A DNA stretch of 64,000 nucleotides from Candidatus Thiodiazotropha sp. (ex Monitilora ramsayi). Its GTDB lineage: Bacteria > Pseudomonadota > Gammaproteobacteria > Chromatiales > Chromatiaceae. The DNA lies in contig JAHXIO010000001.1 in the NCBI GenBank assembly GCA_025655595.1, positions 1 to 64,000 of the forward strand. The letters run 5' to 3'. A program made the translations under genes and the position numbers. The notes below the pieces were generated by a model. It searched no databases. It was not told the origin of the DNA and was given only the letters and a program-made list of their open reading frames with translations. Of this stretch, positions 39,761-52,231 are shown piece after piece; position 1 is the stretch's first letter; each line of letters opens with the position of its first letter.

Positions 39761-40837
39761 TTGATAATAAATAACCTTTCGATCCAAAGTTTAAGAAACA
39801 TCGGCCAGGCTGATATTTCCTTCTCACCGAAAATAAATCTTATACAAGGTGGTAATGGAGCCGGAAAGACATCACTCCTGGAAGCCATCTATCTGCTCGC
39901 AAGATCCAGGTCATTTCGACAAACCCATAAAAATACTCTAATAAAACAGAGTGAGGAACACCTGACTGTTTTCGCAGAAGCAAAAACAGATAGAGGTGTA
40001 ACGAAGAAAATAGGATTACAAAAGAAGGGTACGGAGACTCAAATCAAAGTTAATGGGAAAAGAGCGACGAAACTCTCAACTCTTGCAATTGCCCTGCCAA
40101 TCGCACTGATAACACCCCACTCACACAGGATCGTTGAGGAAGGTCCGGAACACAGGAGACGACTTCTCAATTGGGGTGTGTTCCACGTGAAACATCAATA
40201 TCAAAACCAACTGACAAAATACAATCGTGTTTTGATGCAAAGAAATGCCGCTATTAAATCCGGAAATGCCAATCCAGCAATATGGGACGAGCAACTGGAC
40301 TTCTATGCAAAAGAAATTACAGACCTACTGGAAGAGTACGTTCACGACTGGCAGGTGGCAGTAACGGCACTAAGCCAGGATATTGATCTCTTCAAGGGGA
40401 TTAAACTTTTATACAAAAGAGGTTGGGAAAAGAAAACGACTTTCAAAGCTGCCTTGAAGACAAAGCTGGAATTGGACAAGAGAAGGGGATTTACATCTGT
40501 CGGACCACACAGGTCCGATCTACTCCTTCAGATAGAAAACAATCCAGTCAAACAGAGACTCTCAAGAGGGCAGCAAAAATTCCTGGTCACACTTCTCATG
40601 CTGGCACAATCTAGACTTCAACAGGAGAAGAACAGTGAAAAGGCAATTATTCTATATGACGATTTTCAGTCTGAGCTAGACAGAGAATCTCAAAAGAGAC
40701 TTTTTAAAGTTATTGATGATTCAGAATGCCAGACAATAATGACACTGATAGAATCAGACAAGGAAATTATCAGCAGGATGAACTCGGATGATTCTATGTT
40801 CCACGTGGAACATGGTTCTTTTACTCATCAGGTCTAA
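39761..40837 (+). CDS. recF: DNA repair and gap-filling protein RecF
   Basis: RecF is an SMC-like ATPase that loads RecA at gaps. Walker A GGNGAGKTSLLEAIYLLARS is near residue 30, and the signature SRGQQKFLVTLLMLAQSRL and the Walker B region ILYDDFQSELD follow. The TTG at 39761 gives the conserved N-terminus, but I see no Shine-Dalgarno, and a terminator lies directly upstream. The gene contains two parS sites. Confidence 0.95.
   Translation: MIINNLSIQSLRNIGQADISFSPKINLIQGGNGAGKTSLLEAIYLLARSRSFRQTHKNTLIKQSEEHLTVFAEAKTDRGVTKKIGLQKKGTETQIKVNGKRATKLSTLAIALPIALITPHSHRIVEEGPEHRRRLLNWGVFHVKHQYQNQLTKYNRVLMQRNAAIKSGNANPAIWDEQLDFYAKEITDLLEEYVHDWQVAVTALSQDIDLFKGIKLLYKRGWEKKTTFKAALKTKLELDKRRGFTSVGPHRSDLLLQIENNPVKQRLSRGQQKFLVTLLMLAQSRLQQEKNSEKAIILYDDFQSELDRESQKRLFKVIDDSECQTIMTLIESDKEIISRMNSDDSMFHVEHGSFTHQV
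40179..40194. promoter_or_regulatory. parS: parS site 1 (inside recF)
   Basis: TGTTCCACGTGAAACA differs from a perfect 16-base parS palindrome at one position. It is a binding and loading site for ParB, whose gene lies at 13133-14011. Confidence 0.85.
40797..40812. promoter_or_regulatory. parS: parS site 2 (inside recF)
   Basis: TGTTCCACGTGGAACA is a perfect 16-base palindrome and an exact match to a known parS form. It lies in the last codons of recF, 618 bases from site 1. Confidence 0.92.
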
Positions 40838-40922
40838 CACAGAGTTCTTCTTATAAAATCAGTCGTCTGTCTACCACCACTATGGGTATAATGGGGTGTT
40901 CCGTCCCAGGAACCCTTGTTGA

Positions 40923-43349
<2,427 letters not shown>

Positions 43350-43485
43350 GCTATAGGGTCTGTGGGATAATATTTATAGTATTTTCAGTAGGTTACCGAT
43401 GTTAGTAAGTAGTTACTAACAGAGTTTTCATAGATACTGTAAGCAAACCGTCTTGCCCAGACGTAGGTTCACAGTGCTATTTGAT

Positions 43486-44205
43486 CTACTTCTGTTGAGG
43501 CATCTTTTCCACAGTACTTTCGATCCACTCTTCTGCCTGAGCATTAATCTCAGCAGCTGACAACCCATCTGTTGTTATCTCCGGACCTATCGCTACATCA
43601 ATGGTACCCGGGTATTTTCTGATATCGCGTCTACGCCAGAAGACACCGGCATTGTGTGCCACGGGCACAACCGGGTGAGCGGTTTTCTCAGCCAGCAGTG
43701 CACCGCCGATGCCATAGCGTTTACGACTACCTGGCGCCACACGTGTGCCTTCAGGGAAGACGATGATGTTGATGCCGTCCTCCAGCCTTTCACGCCCTTG
43801 TTCGATTATTTGATCCACAGCCTTGCGTCCCGATTTGCGGTCAATGGCAATCGGTTTGAAGTGCCACATCACCCAGCCGAAAAAGGGTACATAGAGTAAC
43901 TCCCGCTTGAGCACCCATGCCTTGGGACCGGGTATCAGGCTGATCAGCGCTATGGTTTCCCAAGCGGATTGATGCTTGGCGAATAGAATGAAGCTCTCAT
44001 CGGGGAGGTTATCCAGACCGGTGATTCGATAGTCGAGGTTGCAGATAGCAGAGAGTGCCCAAAGGTTAAGTCGGCTCCAGGTGTTATCTAGGATATGGAT
44101 ATTTTTTCGGGGAATGACCCAACCTATCAGTGTGCCGACACCAGCGATCAAAATGGTATTCAGGATCAGAAAAAGAAAAAAGAGTGAGGATCGTAAAAGT
44201 ATCAT
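43486..44205 (-). CDS. plsC: 1-acyl-sn-glycerol-3-phosphate acyltransferase
   Basis: PlsC makes phosphatidic acid in the inner membrane. After one N-terminal membrane helix come motif I (KHQSAWET, the HX4E form used by this subfamily), motif III (FPEGTRVAPG) and the proline motif near VVPVAHN. The length is 239 aa. It is the last gene of a minus-strand run with the MazG-like gene, glyS and glyQ; 180 bases separate it from the MazG-like gene. Confidence 0.92.
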   Translation of the reverse strand: MILLRSSLFFLFLILNTILIAGVGTLIGWVIPRKNIHILDNTWSRLNLWALSAICNLDYRITGLDNLPDESFILFAKHQSAWETIALISLIPGPKAWVLKRELLYVPFFGWVMWHFKPIAIDRKSGRKAVDQIIEQGRERLEDGINIIVFPEGTRVAPGSRKRYGIGGALLAEKTAHPVVPVAHNAGVFWRRRDIRKYPGTIDVAIGPEITTDGLSAAEINAQAEEWIESTVEKMPQQK

Positions 44206-44387
44206 GCCAGGCTACCTGCTGATTGAATCAGACAAATGTCTATTCAAACCTCTTTGAGAGATGGTGTTCGGTTCTATTGCTTTCATTTTTTATGACAGGC
44301 GGCCAATACGATTTTGAGTTGCGGTATCTTTGTTGGCTTGACGACTCTGAATGTCTCGAATGTGTGATGATGTAAGTAAATACTTAC

Positions 44388-44726
44388 TTAATTCTCAACG
44401 CCCCTGAATTCAGACACTCTTATCCGACCGTTGACCATTCGTGACTCACGCATGTTGAGTTTCTCCATCTTCTCCCAGAAAGCGTGATTGAGATCGAAAT
44501 CCTGGGCGATGGCCGTACCCATCACCAGAATCATAAGATCCGCCACCTCTTCAGCCAGTTCGGATTTTGACTTGCCTTTGGTGACGCAAGATGAGATTTC
44601 ACCCAACTCTTCGGCCATCAGGGCAACACGATAGGTCATCTCTTCGCCGCCGGTCTCCCGGAAACGGTGTTTGTCGTGGAATGCCTGAACGGCAGAAAGC
44701 ATCTCCTTGTAGGAGTCGGCGTTCAT
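44388..44726 (-). CDS. MazG-like nucleotide pyrophosphohydrolase
   Basis: The 112-aa all-alpha protein has the MazG metal-binding pattern EELGEISSC followed by EEVADLMILV (ExxE and ExxD). Such proteins hydrolyse NTPs or modified nucleotides. Its ATG overlaps the glyS TGA (ATGA), so it is cotranscribed and coupled with glyS. In related genomes this slot often holds gmhB instead. Confidence 0.85.
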   Translation of the reverse strand: MNADSYKEMLSAVQAFHDKHRFRETGGEEMTYRVALMAEELGEISSCVTKGKSKSELAEEVADLMILVMGTAIAQDFDLNHAFWEKMEKLNMRESRMVNGRIRVSEFRGVEN

Positions 44727-46810
44727 GGTTGACTCTCCTGCTGCAACAGAGAGAGATCTGCCACGCTGAGGAAGAGATTTTCCAGCTGGGAGAGAAGAGC
44801 GAGGCGATTCTGCCGTAACTTCCGGTCATCGGTCATGACCATTACCTGATCGAAAAAGGTATCGACGGGTTGCTTCAGAGCCGACAGTATACGCAGCCCT
44901 TCGGCATAGTCTCCCGATGAGAAAAGAGGCAGGGCAACCGGGGTGAGCTCGTTCAGTTTGTCGGCCAGCTGTTTCTCGGCCTCATCTTGAAAAAGCTCCT
45001 TGTTTGCCTGATTCGGCAGTTGTTCCTGATTCTTTTTGAGAATATTGCGAATGCGCTTGTTGGCCGCGGCCAGACTCTCAGCTTCCGGCAGTGTGCGGAA
45101 TTCGGTCATTGCCCTGATGCGCTGGTCGAAATCGGCGACCGTTACAGGATCGACTTCGGAGACTGCTTGAAAAAGGTCCGCCGGGATGCCCTCCTCAGAG
45201 TAGATGCCTTTGAGACGCTCGAGCATAAAGCGGTAGACTGATGCGGCGGCATCGTTGTCAGTAAGTCGATCCGAAAGGTTGTCAGCAACCTTCCCGAGCA
45301 GATCCCGGATGGGTAATGTAAGTGAGTGCTCACGTATGATACGCAATGCGCCTAATGCGGCACGTCTGAGTGCAAAAGGATCTCTGTCGCCGGTCGGTTT
45401 TTGACCGATGCCGAAGATGCCCACCAGAGTGTCGAGTTTCTCTGCCAGAGAGATGGCGATGCCGGTTTTCGTCTGCGGCAGTTGATCGCCGGAGAAGCGG
45501 GGCATGTAAAACTCATCCATTGCTGTTGCCAGATCGTCCGATTCGCCATCCCTCTTTGCTTGATAGCGACCCATGACGCCCTGCATCTCAGGGAATTCGT
45601 AGACCATGTCAGTCATCAAATCACAGCGGCTGAGCAGAGCGGCTCGATGGGCTAACGCCGAATCGCCTCCGATGTCGTTTGCAATATTTGATGCCAGCTT
45701 GGCGATGCGGGTCGACTTTTCGTACATCGAACCGAGCTTGTTTTGGAACACCACGTGCTTGAGAGAGTCGAGGTGATCTTCCAACCGTTTTTTGCCGTCC
45801 TGCTGCCAGAAGAACATGGCATCTGCCAGCCGTGGACGAATCACGCGTTCGTTGCCTTCTTTGATCAGTTCCGGTTGAGGACTGTCAATGTTGGCGATTG
45901 TGATGAAGTGGTTCATCAGATTGCCATCGGCATCGAAGAGTGGAAAGTACTTCTGGTTACCCTTCATGGTAGCAATCAACGCTTCCTGGGGAACCTCGAG
46001 AAAGCGCTCTTCAAAACTGGCTGTAATGGGTACCGGCCACTCATTCAGTGCAGTCACTTCATCCAGCAGATCGTTGTCCAGGTCGGGATTTCCGCCCAGC
46101 GTTTCAGCGCTTGTTTGAACCAGTTTGCGAATCTTCTCGCGCCTCTCCTCAAAACCAGGGATTATCTTGCCCATTTCATTGAGAACAATGGGATAGTCTT
46201 CCGGATTGTAGAGAGTGATAGCAGTGGGGTGGTGAAAGCGATGCCCGTAAGTGAGACGGTCGGCCTTGGCATCAAGCAGTGTGCAGTCGACCAGGTGTTC
46301 GCCATGGATAAAGACCAGCCAGTGAACCGGACGCACGAACTGTGCCTCAGAGTCACCCCAGCGCATACGTTTTGGGATAGGTAATTTGTTCAACGCCTGC
46401 TCAGCGATTGCCGGCAAGAGTTTGTCGGCGGGCTGACCCTTCTCTTCCATGCGATAGACAAGCCACTCGCCTTTATCGGTATTGAGACGCTGCAGCTGAT
46501 CCACGGTAGTACTGCAGGATCTTGCGAAACCTTCAGCCGCTTTGGTGGGATTGCCCTCGCCATCGAAGGCGGCTTTGACCGCCGGTCCACGCCTCTCCAC
46601 TTCCCGGTCGGGTTGGCGTACGGCACACTCCGCTATCAGCAGTGCCAAACGACGCGGTGTGGCAAAGGCGGTAACCTTGCCGTGGCTCAATCCGGCCTGC
46701 TCCAGTCCAGCGACGAAACTGTCAGTGAATGCCTGAGAGAGACGTTTCAAAGCTTTGGGAGGGAGTTCCTCGGTGCCGAGTTCGAACAGCAGAGGTGCTA
46801 CATCAGTCAT
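44723..46810 (-). CDS. glyS: Glycyl-tRNA synthetase beta subunit
   Basis: The beta subunit of the alpha2beta2 enzyme binds tRNA-Gly. The start [15 protein letters not shown] and the block [20 protein letters not shown] are family signatures. An HD-like region follows ([20 protein letters not shown]), and an anticodon-binding domain lies at the C-terminus. The length is 695 aa. It overlaps glyQ by eight bases. Confidence 0.97.
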   Translation of the reverse strand: MTDVAPLLFELGTEELPPKALKRLSQAFTDSFVAGLEQAGLSHGKVTAFATPRRLALLIAECAVRQPDREVERRGPAVKAAFDGEGNPTKAAEGFARSCSTTVDQLQRLNTDKGEWLVYRMEEKGQPADKLLPAIAEQALNKLPIPKRMRWGDSEAQFVRPVHWLVFIHGEHLVDCTLLDAKADRLTYGHRFHHPTAITLYNPEDYPIVLNEMGKIIPGFEERREKIRKLVQTSAETLGGNPDLDNDLLDEVTALNEWPVPITASFEERFLEVPQEALIATMKGNQKYFPLFDADGNLMNHFITIANIDSPQPELIKEGNERVIRPRLADAMFFWQQDGKKRLEDHLDSLKHVVFQNKLGSMYEKSTRIAKLASNIANDIGGDSALAHRAALLSRCDLMTDMVYEFPEMQGVMGRYQAKRDGESDDLATAMDEFYMPRFSGDQLPQTKTGIAISLAEKLDTLVGIFGIGQKPTGDRDPFALRRAALGALRIIREHSLTLPIRDLLGKVADNLSDRLTDNDAAASVYRFMLERLKGIYSEEGIPADLFQAVSEVDPVTVADFDQRIRAMTEFRTLPEAESLAAANKRIRNILKKNQEQLPNQANKELFQDEAEKQLADKLNELTPVALPLFSSGDYAEGLRILSALKQPVDTFFDQVMVMTDDRKLRQNRLALLSQLENLFLSVADLSLLQQESQP

Positions 46811-47741
46811 TGTCCTTCTCCTGATCCTGATTCAGCATTGGGAAACCCAGTTTCTCCCGTGCATCGTAGTAGGCCTGAGCGACAGCACGTGCAAGCGCGC
46901 GGACCCTGAGAATATAGCGTTGGCGCTCCGTGACCGAAATGGCATGGCGTGCATCGAGTAGATTGAAACTGTGAGAGGCCTTAAGTACCTGTTCGTAGGC
47001 CGGCAAGGGCAGGCCCGCTTCGATCAGGCGATTGGAATCCTTTTCGCATTGATCGAACAGACTGAACAGAAAATCAACATCGGCGTGCTCAAAGTTGTAG
47101 GCTGACTGCTCCACCTCATTCTGATGGAACACATCCCCGTAGGTCACGATGCCCTGCGGACCTTCGGTCCAGACCAGGTCGAAGACGCTCTCCACGTCCT
47201 GCAGGTACATGGCGATGCGTTCGAGACCGTAGGTAATCTCGCCGGTCACAGGCCTGCAGTCGAGACCGCCCACCTGTTGAAAATAGGTGAACTGGGTGAC
47301 CTCCATACCGTTGAGCCAGACTTCCCAGCCCAATCCCCAGGCGCCGAGGGTGGGAGATTCCCAGTTATCTTCCACAAATCGTATATCGTGAAGGCTGAGA
47401 TCGAGACCCAGCACTTCGAGGGATCCCAGGTAGAGTTGCTGGATATCCTTGGGAGAGGGCTTCATCACCACCTGGTATTGATAGTAGTGCTGCAGGCGGT
47501 TGGGATTATCACCGTAACGGCCGTCAGTGGGACGCCGGGATGGCTGCACATAGGCGGCATTCCAGGGCTCCGGTCCGATCGAACGCAGAAAAGTGGCGGT
47601 ATGGAAAGTACCGGCACCCATCTCCATGTCATAGGGTTGGACGATCAGACAGCCCTGTTTTGCCCAGTAGTCCTGAAGTACGAAAATCAGGTCCTGGAAG
47701 GTTAAAAAACCTTTTTCACTTTTTGCAGCAACACGACCCAC
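46803..47741 (-). CDS. glyQ: Glycyl-tRNA synthetase alpha subunit
   Basis: The catalytic class II alpha subunit has [20 protein letters not shown] and [19 protein letters not shown]. It begins with GTG at 47741. The length is 312 aa, slightly longer than usual at the N-terminus. It heads the glyQ-glyS-mazG-like-plsC run. Confidence 0.97.
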   Translation of the reverse strand: MGRVAAKSEKGFLTFQDLIFVLQDYWAKQGCLIVQPYDMEMGAGTFHTATFLRSIGPEPWNAAYVQPSRRPTDGRYGDNPNRLQHYYQYQVVMKPSPKDIQQLYLGSLEVLGLDLSLHDIRFVEDNWESPTLGAWGLGWEVWLNGMEVTQFTYFQQVGGLDCRPVTGEITYGLERIAMYLQDVESVFDLVWTEGPQGIVTYGDVFHQNEVEQSAYNFEHADVDFLFSLFDQCEKDSNRLIEAGLPLPAYEQVLKASHSFNLLDARHAISVTERQRYILRVRALARAVAQAYYDAREKLGFPMLNQDQEKDND

Positions 47742-47930
47742 AATGAGTCTCCGTTAGATGTATGGGAAAGCGCGTAAGTATAACGATGCCGTCTGTGTAA
47801 GGCTAACCCGGGAAGGATAAATGTAGGGGTTAAAAAGTCTTATCGACAGGGTTTATGTTGCGGTTTACGGGTGCCTGTCGCCTGTCCTTGCCGTATAATC
47901 CCCGGTCCAGCCAGAAAATCTTCACCCCAT

Positions 47931-48974
47931 ATGACCAGACAACCCAAAGCAGCGGCATTGATATCCGGTGGATTGGACTCCCTCCTGGCGGCAAAAGTGG
48001 TTCAGGAGCAGGGTGTCCATGTGGAGGGACTCAACTTCTACACGGGTTTCTGTGTCGAGGGCCACACCCACGCCATCCGCAAAAAAGACCGCAAGAAAGA
48101 GAAGCGCAACAATGCCCTTTGGGTGGCTGAGCAGTTGGGTATCAAACTCCACATCATCGATATCGTGGAGGAGTACAAAGATGTGGTGCTCAATCCCAAA
48201 CACGGCTACGGCGCCAATCTCAATCCCTGCCTCGATTGCAAGATCTTCATGGTCGGCAAAGCACTGGAGTGGATAAAAGCCAAGGAATTCGATTTTATAA
48301 TCACCGGTGAGGTGATGGGCCAGCGTCCCATGTCCCAGCGCAAGGAGACATTGCCGGTGGTGGCGGGTGAGTCGGGTGCCGAGGATCTGCTGCTGAGGCC
48401 TTTGTGTGCAAAGAATCTGCCTGAAACACGAGCGGAGAGAGAAGGTTGGGTCGAGCGGGAGGCGCTGTATGATTTCTCCGGTCGCAGCCGCAAACCGCAG
48501 ATGGCCCTGGCGGCCAAATTCGGTTTTGAGGATTATGCCCAGCCGGCGGGTGGATGCTGTTTCCTTACCGATGCACAATATTCGGTGAAGCTGGCGGATC
48601 TCTGGCGCGCCCGGGGCAGCCGGCAGTATGAGATGGACGACATCATGTTGCTCAAGGTGGGGAGACACCTGCGTCCGGCGGACCATTTCAAATTGATCAT
48701 CTCCCGCGAAGAGGGGGAGGGAAATTTTCTGCGCGGTTATCGCTCCCGTTTCCCTCACCTAACGACGGTGAGCCACCCGGGTCCCTTGGCGCTGATCGAC
48801 GGCGAGCCGACGGCATCGGACATCGAGCTGGCCGCGCGGCTGGTGGCCCGTTACAGCCAGGGAAGAAATGCGGATCAGGTGGTTCTCGAATTTACAGACA
48901 GGGAGGGTCATCAGCGGGAACTGAAGGTCAATCCCCTACAGCCACATGAGATTCCCAGGGAGTGGGTCATTTGA
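47931..48974 (+). CDS. PP-loop ATPase, tRNA-thiolation-like
   Basis: The 347-aa protein begins with a PP-loop (ALISGGLDSLLAAKVV), the ATP pyrophosphatase motif of tRNA thiolases such as MnmA, ThiI and TtcA. Two cysteine pairs (CLDCK near residue 100 and GGCCFLTD near 205) could carry persulfide or bind metal. The C-terminal 100 residues (HLRPADHFKLIISREEGEG) resemble the NFACT-R type of RNA-binding domain. It is often labelled as a TrmU-like protein, but it is not MnmA itself. The TusA gene starts inside its last codons. Start chosen at MTRQPKAAA; an upstream frame is open but has no family support. Confidence 0.78.
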   Translation: MTRQPKAAALISGGLDSLLAAKVVQEQGVHVEGLNFYTGFCVEGHTHAIRKKDRKKEKRNNALWVAEQLGIKLHIIDIVEEYKDVVLNPKHGYGANLNPCLDCKIFMVGKALEWIKAKEFDFIITGEVMGQRPMSQRKETLPVVAGESGAEDLLLRPLCAKNLPETRAEREGWVEREALYDFSGRSRKPQMALAAKFGFEDYAQPAGGCCFLTDAQYSVKLADLWRARGSRQYEMDDIMLLKVGRHLRPADHFKLIISREEGEGNFLRGYRSRFPHLTTVSHPGPLALIDGEPTASDIELAARLVARYSQGRNADQVVLEFTDREGHQRELKVNPLQPHEIPREWVI

Positions 48975-49222
48975 ATGTCCATCTTGTCGATTGCAGAGGG
49001 TTGCTCTGTCCCATGCCGGTAATTCGTGTCCAGACAGCCGTCGAGTCACTGAGTGACGGCACACGAGTAGAGGCGCTGTGCACCGATCCGGGCGTACTCA
49101 ACGATATTCCCGCCTGGTGCCGGGTGAACGGACACAAATTGATTGAAACCCGCTCCGAGGCCGGTGAATATATCGTGGTTGTAGAAGTGGATCATGGGAG
49201 TAGTAATGAGCCCGCAGGCTGA
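48971..49222 (+). CDS. TusA-family sulfur carrier protein
   Basis: TusA-type proteins pass persulfide sulfur to tRNA thiolation enzymes or to sulfur-oxidation enzymes. The signature CRGLLCPMPVIR (Cys-Pro-x-Pro with the catalytic Cys) is at residues 9-20. I use the TTG at 48971 (AGGGAG about eight bases upstream), which overlaps the TGA of the PP-loop gene; a GTG at 48962 is also open. The length is 83 aa. Coupling to a PP-loop protein suggests this TusA feeds that enzyme. Confidence 0.85.
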   Translation: MNVHLVDCRGLLCPMPVIRVQTAVESLSDGTRVEALCTDPGVLNDIPAWCRVNGHKLIETRSEAGEYIVVVEVDHGSSNEPAG

Positions 49223-50357
49223 GACCAGGGATCAGCGTTTCCGCATCAGTCGTCACTCCGCTGTGGTCGGCGCACTGGTGAACACGGTGCTGGCGATCGG
49301 AAAAATTCTCTTCGGCTGGCTGGGCCAGTCCCAATCTCTCGTGGCTGACGGCATCCACTCGCTCTCCGATCTGCTGACCGATGCACTGGTCTTTTTCGCC
49401 GCACACCATGCCAAAGAGGCGCCCGATGAGGATCACCCATACGGCCATGGGCGTTTCGAAACCGTGGGAACCCTGGTCTTGGGCGGTATCCTCATTGCCG
49501 TTGGCTTCGGTATTGTCTGGGATGCGGTCGAGCGGCTTTTCGCCCCGGAGCAGTTGTTGCTGCCCGCGAGTTACACACTCTATGTTGCGGTGTTCTCAAT
49601 CCTCGCCAATGAGGGACTCTTTTTCTACACTCGGCATCTCGCCAATCTCATTCACTCTGATCTGTTGAGGGCCAATGCCTGGCACCATCGCAGCGACTCT
49701 ATCTCATCGGTGGTGGTCCTGGTCGGTATCGGCGGTACCATGCTGGGCCTGCCCTATCTGGACGCGATTGCCGCGGTATTGGTCGGTTTGATGGTGGTGC
49801 AGATCGGTTGGAATCTGGGTTGGGGTGCAATCCAGGAGCTTGCTGATGCGGGGCTTGAAGAGCCGCATTTGAAAGAGATCCGAAAGGTGATCGGCAATGT
49901 ATCCGGGGTCAACAGTGTACACATGCTGCGGACCCGAAAACTGGGCGGCCACGCCATGGCCGATGTCCATGTCCAGGTCGATCCCTGGTTGAGTGTGTCG
50001 GAGGGGCACCGTATCGCCGAGGTGGTCCAGTACGGTCTGATCGATGAGGTGGAATTGCTAGAAGACGTAACCGTGCATATCGACCCCGAGGACGATGAAG
50101 AGGGGCCCTCATGCGCGGAACTGCCGCTGCGGGATGAGGCGGAGACCTTATTGTCGTCGCTCTGGTCTGACATCGATTGTTATCAATCGCGGCAAAGATT
50201 AGTGTTGCACTATCTGTCGGGACGTATCGACGTGGACCTCTTTCTGCCGATATCCTGCTACGCCTCCCAAGAGGAGGCAGAGGCGCTGAAGACCGCCTTC
50301 CAGTCAGCCTTGTCGGGATCGGAGACATTTAGAGGGGTTACCATTTGGTATGGCTAG
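49206..50357 (+). CDS. Cation diffusion facilitator (CDF) metal exporter
   Basis: Six membrane helices (about 10-210) carry the CDF metal site: ADGIHSLSDLLTD in helix 2 and HHRSDSISS in helix 5. The DEDHPYGHGRFE motif follows helix 2. The cytosolic ferredoxin-like C-terminal domain includes HAMADVHVQVDPWLSV and is extended to 383 aa by a further domain. It moves divalent metal ions such as Zn or Fe. Start chosen at the ATG preceded by GGGAG. It overlaps the TusA gene by 17 bases. Confidence 0.88.
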   Translation: MSPQAETRDQRFRISRHSAVVGALVNTVLAIGKILFGWLGQSQSLVADGIHSLSDLLTDALVFFAAHHAKEAPDEDHPYGHGRFETVGTLVLGGILIAVGFGIVWDAVERLFAPEQLLLPASYTLYVAVFSILANEGLFFYTRHLANLIHSDLLRANAWHHRSDSISSVVVLVGIGGTMLGLPYLDAIAAVLVGLMVVQIGWNLGWGAIQELADAGLEEPHLKEIRKVIGNVSGVNSVHMLRTRKLGGHAMADVHVQVDPWLSVSEGHRIAEVVQYGLIDEVELLEDVTVHIDPEDDEEGPSCAELPLRDEAETLLSSLWSDIDCYQSRQRLVLHYLSGRIDVDLFLPISCYASQEEAEALKTAFQSALSGSETFRGVTIWYG

Positions 50358-50372
50358 CACCATAATGGTGCA
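50356..50372. promoter_or_regulatory. NtrC-binding site upstream of glnA
   Basis: AGCACC-ATAAT-GGTGCA fits the NtrC dyad TGCACC-N5-GGTGCA with one mismatch. It lies about 250 bases upstream of the sigma54-type promoter, a usual enhancer distance. A weaker half-matching copy (GGTGCG at 50399-50404) follows. Confidence 0.75.
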
Positions 50373-50591
50373 CGCAGATGCCATGCGCTCCCCGCTTTGG
50401 TGCGTATCGCCCTGCTCTGCTGATGATCTTGCGCTGGTGCTTGTAGCGATCACCAAGATGAAGAGTTTGACAATGAGCGACGCCGATAGCGTGAATCCAT
50501 AACTTAAGTGACTAATTCAGCAGGAAGATTGTATGACCACAGGTTGCCGCACTGCGATAATGAAACCTTGCCGCCAAACAGGACAAGTGTA

Positions 50592-50607
50592 TGGCACGAA
50601 ACGTGCA
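50592..50607 (+). promoter_or_regulatory. Sigma54 promoter of glnA
   Basis: TGGCAC-GAAAC-GTGCA carries the invariant GG (-24) and GC (-12) dinucleotides with ten bases between them. Transcription would start near 50618, some 90 bases before glnA. The rest of the 353-base gap (50358-50710) holds no gene. Confidence 0.75.
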
Positions 50608-50710
50608 AACATGCGATTTCCAAAGCGTCTGGTATAGTTTCCCGGCCGCAAAAGCTATGAGTGGCTGATTTTTACTCAGCATTGAATAACCCAAAATCCT
50701 GGAGATGAAG

Positions 50711-52117
50711 ATGGCCTCAAAAGCCCTGAAGATGATCAAAGACAATGATGTGAAATTTGTCGATCTGCGTTTTACCGATACCCGCGGTAAAGAGCAGCAT
50801 GTCACGCTGCCCGCCAGTGAAATCGACGAGGAGATGTTCACAGACGGCAAGATGTTTGACGGTTCATCCATCGCAGGATGGAAAGGTATCAACGAGTCGG
50901 ACATGATCCTGATGCCGGAAGATGCCACCGCGGTCATGGACCCCTTTGCGGATGAGAACACCATGAATGTCCGCTGTGACATTCTGGAGCCCTCCACCAT
51001 GCAGGGTTATGAGCGCGATCCCCGCTCCGTGGCCAAGCGTGCAGAGGCTTACTTGGCATCAACCGGTATCGCAGACGCCGCATACTTCGGTCCGGAGCCC
51101 GAGTTTTTCGTACTCGACGACGTCCGCTGGAGCGTCGATATGAGCGGCTCCATGGTCAAGATCGACTCCGAAGAGGCCGAGTGGAACTCCGAGCGTGTCT
51201 ATGAAGACGGTAACATCGGTCATCGTCCAGGCGTCAAAGGCGGTTATTTCCCGGTGCCTCCGGTCGACTCCCTGCACGATCTGCGTGGCGCCATGTGCAT
51301 GGCCATGGAAGAGATGGGCGTCCCGGTTGAGGTTCACCATCACGAAGTGGCGACTGCCGGTCAATGTGAGATCGGCACCAAGTTCAGCACGCTGGTCGAG
51401 CGTGCTGACTGGGTCCAGACTCAAAAATACTGCACCTGGAACGTGGCCCATGCCTATGGCAAGACCGCGACCTTCATGCCCAAGCCGATCGTGGGTGACA
51501 ACGGTTCCGGAATGCATGTGCATCAGTCCCTGGCCAAGGGTGGCGAAAATATCTTTGCCGGTGACCAGTATGGCGGCCTTTCTGAAACCGCGCTCTATTA
51601 TATCGGTGGCATTATCAAGCACGCCCGTGCACTGAATGCCTTCACCAACGCCTCCACCAACTCCTACAAGCGCCTGGTACCCGGCTTCGAAGCCCCGGTC
51701 ATGCTGGCCTACTCCGCCCGTAATCGCTCCGCTTCCATCCGTATTCCATGGGTCTCCAGCCCCAAGGGCCGTCGTGTCGAGGTGCGCTTCCCCGATCCGA
51801 CCGCCAATCCGTACCTGGCCTTTTCTGCCATGATGATGGCTGGTCTTGACGGCATTCAGAACAAGATCCATCCGGGCGATGCCATGGACAAGGACCTCTA
51901 TGATCTGCCGGCGGAAGAGGCGCTCAGCATCCCGACCGTCTGTCATAGCCTGGATATGGCACTGGAAGCGCTTGATGCCGATCGCGAGTTTCTGACCGCC
52001 GGCGGTGTCTTCACCGACGACCTGATCGATGGTTACATCGCACTGAAGATGGAAGAGGTCACCACCATGCGTATGACCACCCATCCGGCTGAGTTCGATA
52101 TGTACTACAGTCTCTGA
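50711..52117 (+). CDS. glnA: Glutamine synthetase, type I
   Basis: GlnA makes glutamine from glutamate and ammonia. Family blocks [23 protein letters not shown] and NRSASIRIP are present. The adenylylation Tyr lies in LYDLPAEE (near 397), so activity is controlled covalently. Start at the ATG 50711 (GGAG seven bases upstream) gives 468 aa; an ATG two codons earlier is too close to the Shine-Dalgarno. Control by NtrC/sigma54 is supported by the upstream sites. Confidence 0.97.
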   Translation: MASKALKMIKDNDVKFVDLRFTDTRGKEQHVTLPASEIDEEMFTDGKMFDGSSIAGWKGINESDMILMPEDATAVMDPFADENTMNVRCDILEPSTMQGYERDPRSVAKRAEAYLASTGIADAAYFGPEPEFFVLDDVRWSVDMSGSMVKIDSEEAEWNSERVYEDGNIGHRPGVKGGYFPVPPVDSLHDLRGAMCMAMEEMGVPVEVHHHEVATAGQCEIGTKFSTLVERADWVQTQKYCTWNVAHAYGKTATFMPKPIVGDNGSGMHVHQSLAKGGENIFAGDQYGGLSETALYYIGGIIKHARALNAFTNASTNSYKRLVPGFEAPVMLAYSARNRSASIRIPWVSSPKGRRVEVRFPDPTANPYLAFSAMMMAGLDGIQNKIHPGDAMDKDLYDLPAEEALSIPTVCHSLDMALEALDADREFLTAGGVFTDDLIDGYIALKMEEVTTMRMTTHPAEFDMYYSL

Positions 52118-52145
52118 CACCCGTTCGATTCTTTCGGATATCAGA

Positions 52146-52182
52146 AAAAACGCGCCCTCCACTTCGGAGGGCGTTTTTTTTG
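52146..52182 (+). terminator. Terminator after glnA
   Basis: The stem CGCCCTCC-ACTT-CGGAGGGCG closes a hairpin that runs into eight T residues (about 52174-52181). It is preceded by a run of A residues, so it may also work from the other side. Confidence 0.9.
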
Positions 52183-52231
52183 CGAACTCTATCGCTTGTT
52201 AACTATTGATAGCTTGGTCTATGCTTGTGCC

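Noticed and set aside
51059-52162. 367-codon minus-strand frame across glnA
   Set aside because: It mirrors conserved glnA codons; no own start signal or recognisable domain.
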